Source: Ascidiaceihabitans sp034111945
Lineage (GTDB): Bacteria; Pseudomonadota; Alphaproteobacteria; Rhodobacterales; Rhodobacteraceae
DNA: 64,000 nucleotides
Reading direction: 5' to 3'
NCBI GenBank assembly: GCA_047626725.1
Contig: JBLHSG010000024.1
Coordinates: forward strand, 3,476 to 67,475
The notes below the pieces were generated by a model. The model ran no database searches and was not told the DNA's origin. It worked only from the letters and a program-made list of their open reading frames with translations. The position numbers and the translations under genes are program-made. Positions 18,543 through 26,980 of the stretch are shown one piece after another (the stretch's first letter is position 1; each line of letters starts with the position of its first letter).

Positions 18543-18701
18543 TTTTCTCTCCGATTATTTCGCGCAGCAAATTTATAGTGGCAGTCAATCATGCCAGTTC
18601 AATTCGGGCAATAGGCGACCGAAGTCGGGGCCGCACGTTGCTGTGTATTCAAAGGTGCGCTGCTTGGATATTAGGCGCGGCTATCGTTCTCGTTTAATCC
18701 A

Positions 18702-19547
18702 TCACGCCGATCTGAAGGCCGTCGCGAGCCACTGCATGACCAGTTTCGTCTCACGGATTTTTGCCACGTCAGGATGCGTCATCATCCAAAGATTGCGTCT
18801 GGCAATGGCCGGCACATAGGGAACTTCGATTAGGTCAGGATACCGCTTGGCGATAAAGGTGGGAAGCAGCGCAATACCGATCGCAGATCGGGTCGCCTGC
18901 ACAAGCGCCGACGTGCTGGAACTGCGTAAAATCATACGCTCGGAAAACCCCTGTTCGCGCATCCAGACAATTTCAGGAATGGCCCCGTAGGTGTCATCGT
19001 AGCCAATAAAGCGTGCGCGGCTCAGCGGTGTTTCGTAGTTTTCCGATCTAAAAAGCGCCAGCCTGAATTCCGCAACCTTTCGCACTTTCAGGCTGTTTCC
19101 CGTGGGTTTCGCAAATCGCAACGCGATCTCTGCCTCATGCGATAACAAACTGACGACATCGTTGGACACATTCAGTTCCAGCATCAGTTCGGGATGCGCC
19201 TGAACCAATTCGTGAACACGCGGCGCGACCAGATCAGCGATTATAGGTTCGGTGCTGGTGATGCGGATCGGGCTCGACCAACCTGTCAGTTTAAGGCGTT
19301 GAGCAGCATCAATCAGGTCATTCATACCAGTGGTCGCAGTGTCGGTTTTCGCGCACAAAGAAGTGCCCGCCGGCGTGAGCAAAACGCCCTTTGTGCCGCG
19401 CAAAAACAGTTTCACCTCAAGATCGGTTTCTAATGCAGTGATACGTCGCGCGATCGAAACCGCCGACAGCCTTGAGCTTTTGGCCGCATCCGTAAAAGAA
19501 CCCACACGGGCGACAAGTGCAAACAATTGAACATCATCCCACGTCAT
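18702..19547 (-). CDS. LysR-family transcriptional regulator
   Basis: A 281-residue regulator with an N-terminal winged helix-turn-helix (MTWDDVQLFALVARVGSF; DAAKSSRLSAVSIARRI) and a periplasmic-binding-like effector domain. The frame is open to 19649, but ATG 19547 has GGAG six bases upstream and is where family members begin. It is divergent from the thioesterase gene at 19781 and a small open frame at 19648, the likely targets. Confidence 0.88.
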   Translation of the reverse strand: MTWDDVQLFALVARVGSFTDAAKSSRLSAVSIARRITALETDLEVKLFLRGTKGVLLTPAGTSLCAKTDTATTGMNDLIDAAQRLKLTGWSSPIRITSTEPIIADLVAPRVHELVQAHPELMLELNVSNDVVSLLSHEAEIALRFAKPTGNSLKVRKVAEFRLALFRSENYETPLSRARFIGYDDTYGAIPEIVWMREQGFSERMILRSSSTSALVQATRSAIGIALLPTFIAKRYPDLIEVPYVPAIARRNLWMMTHPDVAKIRETKLVMQWLATAFRSA

Positions 19548-19647
19548 TTGCGCTCCATTTATGAAGGATTGATCGTCATCAATGACGGTATACGTATCCT
19601 GCAATAATGCTAGCCTTTGGAAATACAGTTCCTCAAAGGAGATCATC

Positions 19648-19791
19648 ATGATCGTTAACGCGTTGTATTCAAAAGGCAGATGTTGTCGCCATCAAACCCT
19701 TTCGACACCTCTGGCTGGCTTGATCTATGTTGGTTTCCCTCCGGGACTTGGCATTTTAGGACGAGGACAGGATTACCCGCATGGACATTGA
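19648..19791 (+). CDS. Possible 47-residue leader peptide or gene remnant ahead of the thioesterase
   Basis: ATG 19648 is preceded by AAAGGAG at ideal spacing, the strongest ribosome site in this stretch. The open frame encodes 47 residues (MIVNALYSKG at its start) and ends at 19791, eleven bases inside the thioesterase gene. The peptide resembles no family I know. It may be a leader peptide whose translation feeds the overlapping thioesterase, or the start of a decayed gene. Confidence 0.35.
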   Translation: MIVNALYSKGRCCRHQTLSTPLAGLIYVGFPPGLGILGRGQDYPHGH

Positions 19792-20248
19792 ACTGCTGGA
19801 ACGCATCATTGACTTCGATTTTCAGAAAATTGATCGCGATTTCCGTCATGATCTGACTGCCGGTGTTTGCGCGATGCCAGTGGCGCAGCATTTGGGCGTG
19901 GACGTCATCGGGTTTGGCAATGGCGTCAGCATGCTTTCTATGCCGTGGACGCGTGTCGCAACATTTGACGGCAAACACATCATGGGGGGCATTGTCGGAA
20001 CTTTTGCTGACATGGCGGCCGTGACTGCTGCAATCAGCGGCAATGAAATTGGAACCTTTGCTTCGACAACCGGGTTCACTGTCAACATGTTGGCCCCGGC
20101 TAAGGGTACGCATTTCATTGCGATTGGACGCAGCATCGGATCGTCAAAGGCAATCGCGAGCTGCGGTGCGGATGTGTTTGCAATCAATGAGGAAAAAGCC
20201 ACGATGATCGCGACCTGCCTAGCGACCGCAAAATTGCACATGCCCTAA
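19781..20248 (+). CDS. PaaI-family hotdog-fold thioesterase
   Basis: This 155-residue single hotdog domain has the family motif at residues 66-80 (HIMGGIVGTFADMAA), where Asp77 is the likely catalytic acid, and a second conserved strand TTGFTVNMLAPAKG. PaaI-type enzymes hydrolyse acyl- or aryl-CoA esters. The gene is divergent from a LysR regulator. The specific CoA ester is not evident. Confidence 0.82.
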   Translation: MDIELLERIIDFDFQKIDRDFRHDLTAGVCAMPVAQHLGVDVIGFGNGVSMLSMPWTRVATFDGKHIMGGIVGTFADMAAVTAAISGNEIGTFASTTGFTVNMLAPAKGTHFIAIGRSIGSSKAIASCGADVFAINEEKATMIATCLATAKLHMP

Positions 20249-20281
20249 AGGCTATAAGCAATTGGAATTGTCAGCATTTCG

Positions 20282-21163
20282 TTAGAATGGGGCTTTCAGC
20301 GCGCGTATGATCATTTGAATATTTGTGTTGGCTTCGAGCCTGTTTGAGTAGGCGATTTGGTAGTCATGCTTCATCGGGATGGGCGGCATTTGCACTTGAA
20401 TAAGGCATCCAGAATCTACTCTTTCTCGTACCATTCGTTGTGGAACCAGGGCGACACCAAAACCCTGTTCAGCAAAGTTTAAGGCGATGCTGCTGGCTTG
20501 GACACGCAGTCCTGTATTGTGATCGACAAGGCGGCGGTCAGCGAATGCTTGGCTCCAATTTGGGGAGGATGCAAAATCGCGCCCCCAATCGGTGTGAATA
20601 AGGAATTGGTCTTTGATGTGGTCAAGGTCGGCGCCGTGTTCAGTGATGAAATTCTGCGAGGCAACAGCGACAAGCTGGTCAGAAAACAGCGGAATGATTT
20701 TGTGATCTCGGTAAAGATCATGGCCATAAAAAATACGAAGATCGACGTTGTCGCGCGCAAAATCCACCGGATCATTGTCTACTCTTATCTCGAACGGCGT
20801 CGAAACACCTGCGGGTTCAAGGGTCGATAATGTGCGTGCCAGCCATGTTTCAGCAATCGATTGCGGCGCACTTAGAACAAGGCGCTTCGTCTTGTTCACT
20901 CGGCGCATTTTGTCCGACAAATCACCCAATTGCACCATAGACTGCCCCAATTGAGGATACGCACTTTGGCCCGCGTCAGTCAGTGCGATACGATTGCCTT
21001 GGCGGATAAACAGCGTCGTTTCCCAGAATTCCTCAAGCAATTTAACCTGTTGGCTGATGGCCGCAGAACTGACGCCCATTTCTCTGGCGGCGTTGGCAAA
21101 GGAACCTGTTCGCGCGGCAGCCTCGAATGCGCGCAGGGCGTTCAATGGAAGGTGTGGGGTCAT
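20282..21163 (-). CDS. LysR-family regulator, GcvA-like
   Basis: A 293-residue regulator whose N terminus (PLNALRAFEAAARTGSFANA; ISQQVKLLEEFWETTLF) is typical of the GcvA/AmpR branch. It is divergent from the hydroxylase/DddP-like pair starting at 21267, which it presumably controls together with the palindrome at 21177-21189. Effectors in this branch are often amino acids or related small acids. Confidence 0.88.
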   Translation of the reverse strand: MTPHLPLNALRAFEAAARTGSFANAAREMGVSSAAISQQVKLLEEFWETTLFIRQGNRIALTDAGQSAYPQLGQSMVQLGDLSDKMRRVNKTKRLVLSAPQSIAETWLARTLSTLEPAGVSTPFEIRVDNDPVDFARDNVDLRIFYGHDLYRDHKIIPLFSDQLVAVASQNFITEHGADLDHIKDQFLIHTDWGRDFASSPNWSQAFADRRLVDHNTGLRVQASSIALNFAEQGFGVALVPQRMVRERVDSGCLIQVQMPPIPMKHDYQIAYSNRLEANTNIQMIIRALKAPF

Positions 21164-21176
21164 TGGATATTCACCG

Positions 21177-21189
21177 TTAGAAATTCTAA
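21177..21189. promoter_or_regulatory. Perfect palindrome between LysR and hydroxylase genes (candidate LysR site)
   Basis: TTAGAAATTCTAA is symmetric about its central base, and a related half-site CTAGAAT follows about 20 bases downstream in the same 103-base divergent gap. LysR proteins bind interrupted palindromes of this kind, so it is a good candidate for the regulator encoded at 20282. Only symmetry and location support this. Confidence 0.45.
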
Positions 21190-21266
21190 TGCATCATTAC
21201 TAGAATACCTATTTGCAAGAATACAGGCGTCAACTACCGTCGGCATCACATTAGACCGAGGACACC

Positions 21267-22052
21267 ATGCAAAACCTGATCGACCTTACCCGTTATCCAT
21301 TGGACCAACCCGGCACGCCAGCGTGGCAAAGCTTGGTTGATGATTGCAAAGCCAAGCTGGAGGCTGACGGTCTTTTCAATCTTCCCGGCTTTCTAAAAAC
21401 AGCCGCGATCGCCGACGAAATTGAGGTGCTAAAGCCAATATTGGCTAAGGATGCATTTGTGCACGAACGTCGCCACAACATCTATTTCAAGAAAACGATC
21501 GCAGGCTTGCCCGATACCCATCCCGCGTTGCAGGAATTTGAAACATCCAACAGAACGATTTGCGCCGATCAGATGGGCAACGCCGCTGTTATCCGGCTTT
21601 ATGAATGGCCACCTTTCGCGAAATTTTTAGCCTCCGTGATGGACAAGCCGGACCTTTATGCGATGGCTGATCCGCTCGCCCGCGTGAACGTGATGGGCTA
21701 TTGCGAAGGGCAAGCGCTGAACTGGCATTTTGATCGTTCTGAATTCACGACAACCTTGCTGCTTCAAGCGTCTGATAGGGGTGGTGATTTTGCGTATGAA
21801 AAGGACCTGCGCTGCGATGATGACCCAAATTATGATGGCGTTGCGGCGCTGCTAGAGGGTCGAAAGACGCCAACGGTGATGCACTTAACACCCGGTACTT
21901 TGAACATTTTCAAAGGGAAAAATACGGCGCATCGTGTGACGCCTGTAAAAGGTAATAAAGACCGCATCATCGCTGTGTTTTCCTATTTCGACAGGCCCGG
22001 TGTCGTGTTCAGTGACGAAGAACGTAACGGTTTTTATGGGCGCAGCGCGTGA
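21267..22052 (+). CDS. Fe(II)/2-oxoglutarate dioxygenase of the BesD/HalD-like family, HxD (hydroxylase) form
   Basis: A 261-residue cupin-fold oxygenase resembling the BesD/HalD radical halogenase family. Iron ligands are His154, Asp156 (NWHFDRSEFTTTLLL) and His222 (TAHRVTPVKG), with Arg233 the likely 2-oxoglutarate anchor. Halogenases of this family replace the Asp with Gly or Ala to make room for chloride; the Asp here predicts hydroxylation instead. Known family members act on free amino acids. Its stop overlaps the GTG start of the DddP-like gene by four bases, so the two products probably act in one pathway. Confidence 0.75.
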   Translation: MQNLIDLTRYPLDQPGTPAWQSLVDDCKAKLEADGLFNLPGFLKTAAIADEIEVLKPILAKDAFVHERRHNIYFKKTIAGLPDTHPALQEFETSNRTICADQMGNAAVIRLYEWPPFAKFLASVMDKPDLYAMADPLARVNVMGYCEGQALNWHFDRSEFTTTLLLQASDRGGDFAYEKDLRCDDDPNYDGVAALLEGRKTPTVMHLTPGTLNIFKGKNTAHRVTPVKGNKDRIIAVFSYFDRPGVVFSDEERNGFYGRSA

Positions 22053-23296
22053 TCGAAAATTCAGTGTTCAAAGACGATCGTAAACTGACCTATCTGAACG
22101 CAAAAGGCGCGGATAAACCTCTTATCAGTCCCGTCGCGGATGACGTGCTCGAGCGCGCCCGCGCTTACCGTTTGGGCCGGCTTAGGGCACAGCTGGATAA
22201 ATCCGAATGCGCGGCCATGCTGCTTTATGATCCTTGCAACATTCGCTACGCTTTTGATTGCTCTAATATGCAAGTCTGGACGCTGCACAATCCGATGCGT
22301 TATGCCCTGATCCTTGCTGGTGGGCCCGCAATCATGTTCGAATTCAAAGGCTGCATGCACCAAAGCAAAGACCTGCCCGGCATTGACGAATTGCGCATGG
22401 CCAAGACGTGGATGTTCATGGCGTCGGGTGATAAAGTCGAGGCCGCCACCGCCGATTGGGCCAATGAAATCGCCGATCTTGTCACCCGATATGGCGGCGG
22501 CAATACGCGGATTGCTTGCGATACGCTGGACGGCAGCGGCGTTCACGCACTAGCGGCGCGCGGGCTAACATACGTTGAAGGCAGCCAGTTCACTGAAATT
22601 GCACGCTCCATTAAATCGGCAGATGAAATCGAACTGATGCGTTGGACAATCCGCGTCTGTGAGGCAGGCATGGCGCGCATCTATGATCACTCCGTGCCGG
22701 GCGTTACTGAACGCGAGCTGTGGGCGCATCTTCACTTTGAAAACGCGCGATCCGGCGGTGATTGGCTTGAGACCAAATTACTGACCTGTGGGCCGCGTAC
22801 AAACCCGTGGTATCAGGAATGTTCTGACCGCCCCTGCCAACAAGGAGAGATGATTTCCTTTGATACAGACATGATCGGCCCTTACGGATATTGCGCCGAT
22901 CTTTCGCGGTCTTGGACCTGCGGGTTTACGGAGATGACTGAGACGCAGCGGCGGTTGTACGACAAGGCGCGCGCACAAATTCATCACAACCTTGCGCTGG
23001 TAAAACCGGGAATGACCTTTGATGAGTTCAACGCCAAAAGCTGGCGCATACCTGACCGCCACCTGCCCTATCGCTATTCGCTCGCCGCGCATGGGGTTGG
23101 CATGGCCGATGAATGGCCGGTCATACCGCTGCATGCTGATTGGAGCCCCGGTGCGATGTCTGGGCAGTTTGAACAGGGCATGGTTATTTGTATCGAAAGC
23201 TTGATCGCCGAAGACCGAACGGAAGGCATCAAATTAGAGACACAGGTGTTGGTGACGGCGACAGGGTGCGAACGACTGGATAGTTTTCCGCTGTGA
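22049..23296 (+). CDS. M24-fold metalloprotein, DddP-like (possible DMSP lyase or related C-S/C-N lyase)
   Basis: A 415-residue pita-bread-fold protein. Metal-ligand candidates are Asp272/Asp274 and Asp284 (FDTDMIGPYGYCADLSRSW), His348 (YSLAAHGVGMADEWP), Glu383 (VICIESLIA) and Glu397 (IKLETQV). The spacing 274-284-348-383, plus Tyr343 and Asp354 around His348, agrees with my recollection of the metal and catalytic residues of the DMSP lyase DddP. It could also be an Xaa-Pro-type peptidase or a DddP paralogue with another substrate. It begins with GTG inside the hydroxylase stop, which is unusual for dddP, usually a stand-alone gene as far as I recall. Confidence 0.7.
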   Translation: MIENSVFKDDRKLTYLNAKGADKPLISPVADDVLERARAYRLGRLRAQLDKSECAAMLLYDPCNIRYAFDCSNMQVWTLHNPMRYALILAGGPAIMFEFKGCMHQSKDLPGIDELRMAKTWMFMASGDKVEAATADWANEIADLVTRYGGGNTRIACDTLDGSGVHALAARGLTYVEGSQFTEIARSIKSADEIELMRWTIRVCEAGMARIYDHSVPGVTERELWAHLHFENARSGGDWLETKLLTCGPRTNPWYQECSDRPCQQGEMISFDTDMIGPYGYCADLSRSWTCGFTEMTETQRRLYDKARAQIHHNLALVKPGMTFDEFNAKSWRIPDRHLPYRYSLAAHGVGMADEWPVIPLHADWSPGAMSGQFEQGMVICIESLIAEDRTEGIKLETQVLVTATGCERLDSFPL

Positions 23297-23386
23297 TCAA
23301 GTGCGGGCTTTCACATTACCATGGCGAATGTCCTGCTTCTGAAATTTGGGAAATGGCCCCGAAAACTGGACTCTTTGACATTTCTT

Positions 23387-24292
23387 CTAAGGCGAAACTT
23401 GTGATTTGATTGTGAACTCGCCGATTGAAACTGCTTTTAAAAGAGCTGTTTCTGCGGCCTTGATGACGTTTGTTCTGGGCGAGTCGACGCGGCTGACAAG
23501 TCCGAGCAAACGACTAGGGCCGTCATCTCCCAAAGGTATGCGTTTTAGGGGGAAATGATGGCTTTCAGTGATGCATCTTTGTGGCACGATTGAAATGCCA
23601 AGTTCAGCTGCAACCATGCTGGAAATTGCTTCAAGTCCCTCCAGCTCCATCACGTCATTAACTACGATTTCATTGCTTTGCAGCCAGGCTTCGATTTGCC
23701 GGCCCACAACCGCATCCCGATTGAAACGAATAAACGGTTGGGTTTGCAAAAGCTCCATTGGCGACAAATCTTCGGTGCTTTCAGCGGCAAGGAGCACCAG
23801 TTCCTCGACTGCGATTTTGGAAAAACTCAGCGACCTAGACAACACTTCTGGCTTTGAAATGACGGCAGCATGAATCTGCCCGCGATCAATTTGCAATAAC
23901 AGCTGGTTGGACAACCCTGGAACAATGCGAACCCGAATACTCGGATGCAAAATCTTGAGCTGGGACAAAGCAAGCGGCACAAGCCCGGTCAAAGTCGTGG
24001 GCACAGCGCCTAAAATAAGCTCTCCAGAAATGTCATCGCTAGAACTGACCTTGTCCGCCAGATTGTCATAGGCCGCAACGACCGCTTCGGCCTCACGGAC
24101 CAAAGCCAGTCCAATCAAAGTCAGTTTCGGAGATCTATGGGAGCGCTCAAATAGATCCAAATTCCACGATGATTCCAAATTTCGCATTTGTTGACTGACG
24201 GCAGCGGGCGTTAAATTTTCGGACTCAGCGGCAGCACGAAAACTACCATGCCGGTGAATAGAAATTAGGGTGCGTAGTGCACGAATGCTCAT
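23387..24292 (-). CDS. LysR-family transcriptional regulator
   Basis: A 301-residue regulator with winged helix MSIRALRTLISIHRHGSF and AVSQQMRNLESSWNLDLFER, followed by an effector domain. The frame is open to 24349, but ATG 24292 has AGGGA seven bases upstream and fits the family start. It is divergent from the TauD-like gene at 24445 across a 152-base AT-rich gap and probably controls that gene and the downstream dehydrogenase. Confidence 0.88.
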   Translation of the reverse strand: MSIRALRTLISIHRHGSFRAAAESENLTPAAVSQQMRNLESSWNLDLFERSHRSPKLTLIGLALVREAEAVVAAYDNLADKVSSSDDISGELILGAVPTTLTGLVPLALSQLKILHPSIRVRIVPGLSNQLLLQIDRGQIHAAVISKPEVLSRSLSFSKIAVEELVLLAAESTEDLSPMELLQTQPFIRFNRDAVVGRQIEAWLQSNEIVVNDVMELEGLEAISSMVAAELGISIVPQRCITESHHFPLKRIPLGDDGPSRLLGLVSRVDSPRTNVIKAAETALLKAVSIGEFTIKSQVSP

Positions 24293-24444
24293 TCCAGTGT
24301 CCCTTTTTGGTGAATGGAGGCCCATCCTGTCACGCCCTTTGATAAACAAGTTCTTATGTTTTAATCAATTTATTTTCGTTTTTATTAAGGCAAGCTTACC
24401 ATTAGCCTACCGATATTACTCAGATGAAAAATGATGGAGTTCTC

Positions 24445-25293
24445 ATGGTTGCCTTAAAAACAAACGAATATGAGTTGATCGTTGCCAAGCCGTTTTCACC
24501 AAATCTTGGCGCTGAAATTTACGGTGTTGATCTAAGCCAAAGCATTCCTGACGATCAATTCGCAGAGATCAAGGATGCGTTTCTCAAGTATCAGGTTCTG
24601 TTTTTCAAAGAGCAAAAGGAAATCCCGCCAGAGCAACATGTGATACTTGGAAAACGGTTTGGGCCTTTGCACGCGCACCCTGCTGCCCCGACCATGATCG
24701 GCCATCCAGAGATTTTTGAGATCCACGCAACCAAGGATTCAAAAGTAGCGAATGGTGAATTTTGGCACTCCGATGTTTCTTGCGATGAAACCCCGCCACT
24801 GGGCACCATGCTGCAAATCCATATCGCACCGCCGTGTGGTGGCGACACGATGTTCAACGATATGTATGCCGCCTACGACGATTTATCTGACCCCATCAAA
24901 ACGATGGTCGACGGCCTGTCTGCGCTGCACAGCTCTGAACATATTTACAAAGGAAGATACAGTGACCGCGGCAAGCAGGACGCCGATATCGACTGCCCCG
25001 AAGCGGTTCATCCTATCGTGCGAACCCATCCTGATACCGGCAGGAAATCGTTGTTTGTGAACCGTACATTTACAACAAAAATATTAGGGCTTTCAGAAAG
25101 CGAAAGTGACGCCCTTCTTGAAATGCTATTGGTACATGCGGAACATATTAGGTACCAAATACGCTTTCGTTGGACGTTGAATGATATGGCATTCTGGGAC
25201 AATCGATGCTGTATGCACCGCGCGATTTGGGATTATTGGCCAGAGGAACGCAAAGGCAGACGCGTGACCATAAAAGGCGACAGACCTGTATAA
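24445..25293 (+). CDS. TauD/TfdA-family Fe(II)/2-oxoglutarate dioxygenase
   Basis: A 282-residue cytosolic oxygenase with iron ligands His108, Asp110 (EFWHSDVSCDETPP) and His258 (WDNRCCMHRAIWDYW), and Arg269 or Arg273 for 2-oxoglutarate. Members hydroxylate taurine, 2,4-D, sulfonates, sulfate esters or betaine-like compounds. ATG 24445 has GGAG at good spacing; the upstream ATG 24424 is less likely. It lies 53 bases ahead of a Zn alcohol dehydrogenase on the same strand, suggesting hydroxylation followed by oxidation. Confidence 0.87.
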   Translation: MVALKTNEYELIVAKPFSPNLGAEIYGVDLSQSIPDDQFAEIKDAFLKYQVLFFKEQKEIPPEQHVILGKRFGPLHAHPAAPTMIGHPEIFEIHATKDSKVANGEFWHSDVSCDETPPLGTMLQIHIAPPCGGDTMFNDMYAAYDDLSDPIKTMVDGLSALHSSEHIYKGRYSDRGKQDADIDCPEAVHPIVRTHPDTGRKSLFVNRTFTTKILGLSESESDALLEMLLVHAEHIRYQIRFRWTLNDMAFWDNRCCMHRAIWDYWPEERKGRRVTIKGDRPV

Positions 25294-25346
25294 CCGTTAC
25301 AATACTCGTGTCGAAAATCGGATGAACGAACGTCAAGGATGATAAA

Positions 25347-26381
25347 ATGCGCGCAGCAGTGGTCAGAAACTTCAACGAAGATCTATCGATAGAAACTGCT
25401 CCTGATCCGATTTGTCCGGACAACGGCGTGGTGCTCGAAGTTGCGGCCTGCGGTGTCTGTCGATCAGACTATCATGGCTGGACGGGCGGACATCCAAAAG
25501 TCCAGAATGGGTCGATTTTGGGCCACGAATACTGCGGGACCGTCGTTGAGGCGGGTCCATTGGCGCAACACAAAATCGGTGACCGCCTGATCGCACCTTT
25601 CATCCTTGGCTGCGGCAGCTGTGCGGCCTGCCACACTGGCGTATCGAACACCTGCGCCCAACAAATCGTACCCGGTTTTGGCGCGCCCGGGGCCTACGCA
25701 GAATACGTGGCCGTGCCCTATGATCACAACCTTGTTCACCTTCCGGAGTCCATGTCGCCTGCCCTTGCTGCCGGTCTTGGCTGTCGCGTGACCACGGCAT
25801 GGCATGCCTTAACGGACCGCGCCGATGTAAAGGCCGGGGAATGGGTGGCTGTGCACGGAACCGGCGGCATCGGCCTGTCGGTATTGCTTTTGGCCAAGAT
25901 GTTGGGGGCGCAGGTCGTGGTCGTTGATATTGTCGAAGAAAAATTGGAACACGCAGTTCAACACGGTGCAGATGCCACTGTGAACGCATCCAAGGTCGAT
26001 GTGGCCAGCGCAATTCATGACATCACGGGCGGCGGGGCGCAGGTCTCAATCGAAGCACTTGGCATCGAGGCGACCACCAACGCGTCCATAGAATGCCTCG
26101 CGATACTTGGCCGGCACGTTCAGGTGGGCATGCCGTCAGGAAGTGGTCAGATGCAAATAAACATGCGTGCAATTTACGCCAAGCAGCTTGCGTTCTTTGG
26201 GACGCGCGGCATGCCGTCTTGGAAATATCCACGCCTTTTGGGAATGATTGAACGTGGTGATGTGGATATTCGTCCGATGGTCGCAAGAGAGATTCCATTG
26301 TCCGGCGCGAGTGCGGAACTTCGCGCCATGAATGGCCCGACATCGCCCGGTACCGCGGTCATCACGGATTTGCGGACTTAA
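25347..26381 (+). CDS. Zn-dependent MDR-type alcohol dehydrogenase
   Basis: A 344-residue NAD(P)-dependent dehydrogenase. The catalytic zinc site is in CGVCRSDYHGWTGG and LGHEYCG, the structural zinc Cys cluster in CGSCAACHTGVSNTC, and the Rossmann motif GTGGIGLS is near residue 170. It probably oxidises an alcohol made by the upstream TauD-like enzyme. A ribosome site (AAGGAT) precedes the ATG. The exact substrate is unknown. Confidence 0.9.
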   Translation: MRAAVVRNFNEDLSIETAPDPICPDNGVVLEVAACGVCRSDYHGWTGGHPKVQNGSILGHEYCGTVVEAGPLAQHKIGDRLIAPFILGCGSCAACHTGVSNTCAQQIVPGFGAPGAYAEYVAVPYDHNLVHLPESMSPALAAGLGCRVTTAWHALTDRADVKAGEWVAVHGTGGIGLSVLLLAKMLGAQVVVVDIVEEKLEHAVQHGADATVNASKVDVASAIHDITGGGAQVSIEALGIEATTNASIECLAILGRHVQVGMPSGSGQMQINMRAIYAKQLAFFGTRGMPSWKYPRLLGMIERGDVDIRPMVAREIPLSGASAELRAMNGPTSPGTAVITDLRT

Positions 26382-26504
26382 ATTAGTGCGTCGGTAAGGT
26401 AGGTGCATCGATCACACGGGCCACGCTGGATGCTGCAAAATCCGCAAAACCGTGCGCACACTTACGGTAAGAGCCGACAAATTCCAATACGTGGTGGGGG
26501 GGAA

Positions 26505-26581
26505 TGGTACCACCTCCTGGTCTCGAACCAGGGACCTCCTGATCCACAATCAGGCGCTCTAACCAACTGAGCTAAGGCGGC
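26505..26581 (-). tRNA. tRNA-His (GTG), CCA encoded
   Basis: The minus strand folds as a full tRNA: acceptor GCCGCCT pairs with AGGTGGT (G-U at the first and fourth pairs), D arm GCTCAGTTGGTTAGAGC, anticodon loop TTGTGGA (anticodon GTG at 26545-26547), T arm CCTGGTTCGAGACCAGG and CCA. The base before the acceptor stem is T and the discriminator is A. The canonical G-1:C73 pair is therefore absent from the gene, as known in many alphaproteobacteria. Confidence 0.96.
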
Positions 26582-26767
26582 ACTAAGGGGGGATTTAACC
26601 GCACCTTTCAACAAATGCAAGACCATCAAAAGCGATAAATACGCCCCTGCCCCATCAAATCGCTGCCAAATGCACGATCGGCATGGCTGTGGCGCGTCGC
26701 GGCCCTTGCATCGCTTGCGTTTCATACCCCAGATGGCTACCCATCCCTATCAGAAAAAGGGATCAGC

Positions 26768-26953
26768 ATGGGTATCAATAGCGAACGCGACGTCGAAGCA
26801 AACATGCAAATCGGGCCAACCGATCAAGGCATGGTGCGGATTTTCATCGAATCAAAAGGCGTCGAAGTCCCGATGGATTTTGAACCCGAAGAAGCCGAAG
26901 AAATTGCCGAAGAAATTCTGGCAGCGGCAGCCGCGGCACGGATCGTCAAATAA
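26768..26953 (+). CDS. Small conserved acidic protein, DUF6324-like
   Basis: A 61-residue protein (MGINSERDVEANMQIGPT at the start) with a strongly acidic helix rich in Glu and Ala at residues 38-58. I associate it with the DUF6324 family of Rhodobacteraceae, function unknown. AAAGGGA lies seven bases before the ATG. It is convergent with the MmcB-like gene. Confidence 0.65.
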   Translation: MGINSERDVEANMQIGPTDQGMVRIFIESKGVEVPMDFEPEEAEEIAEEILAAAAAARIVK

Positions 26954-26980
26954 ATCTGTCGGATTGCACAAACCGCAAAA

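Noticed and set aside
23335..23375. Segment resembling an insertion-sequence end (GCCCCGAAAACTGGAC-like)
   Set aside because: No matching inverted copy, target duplication or transposase fragment was found nearby.
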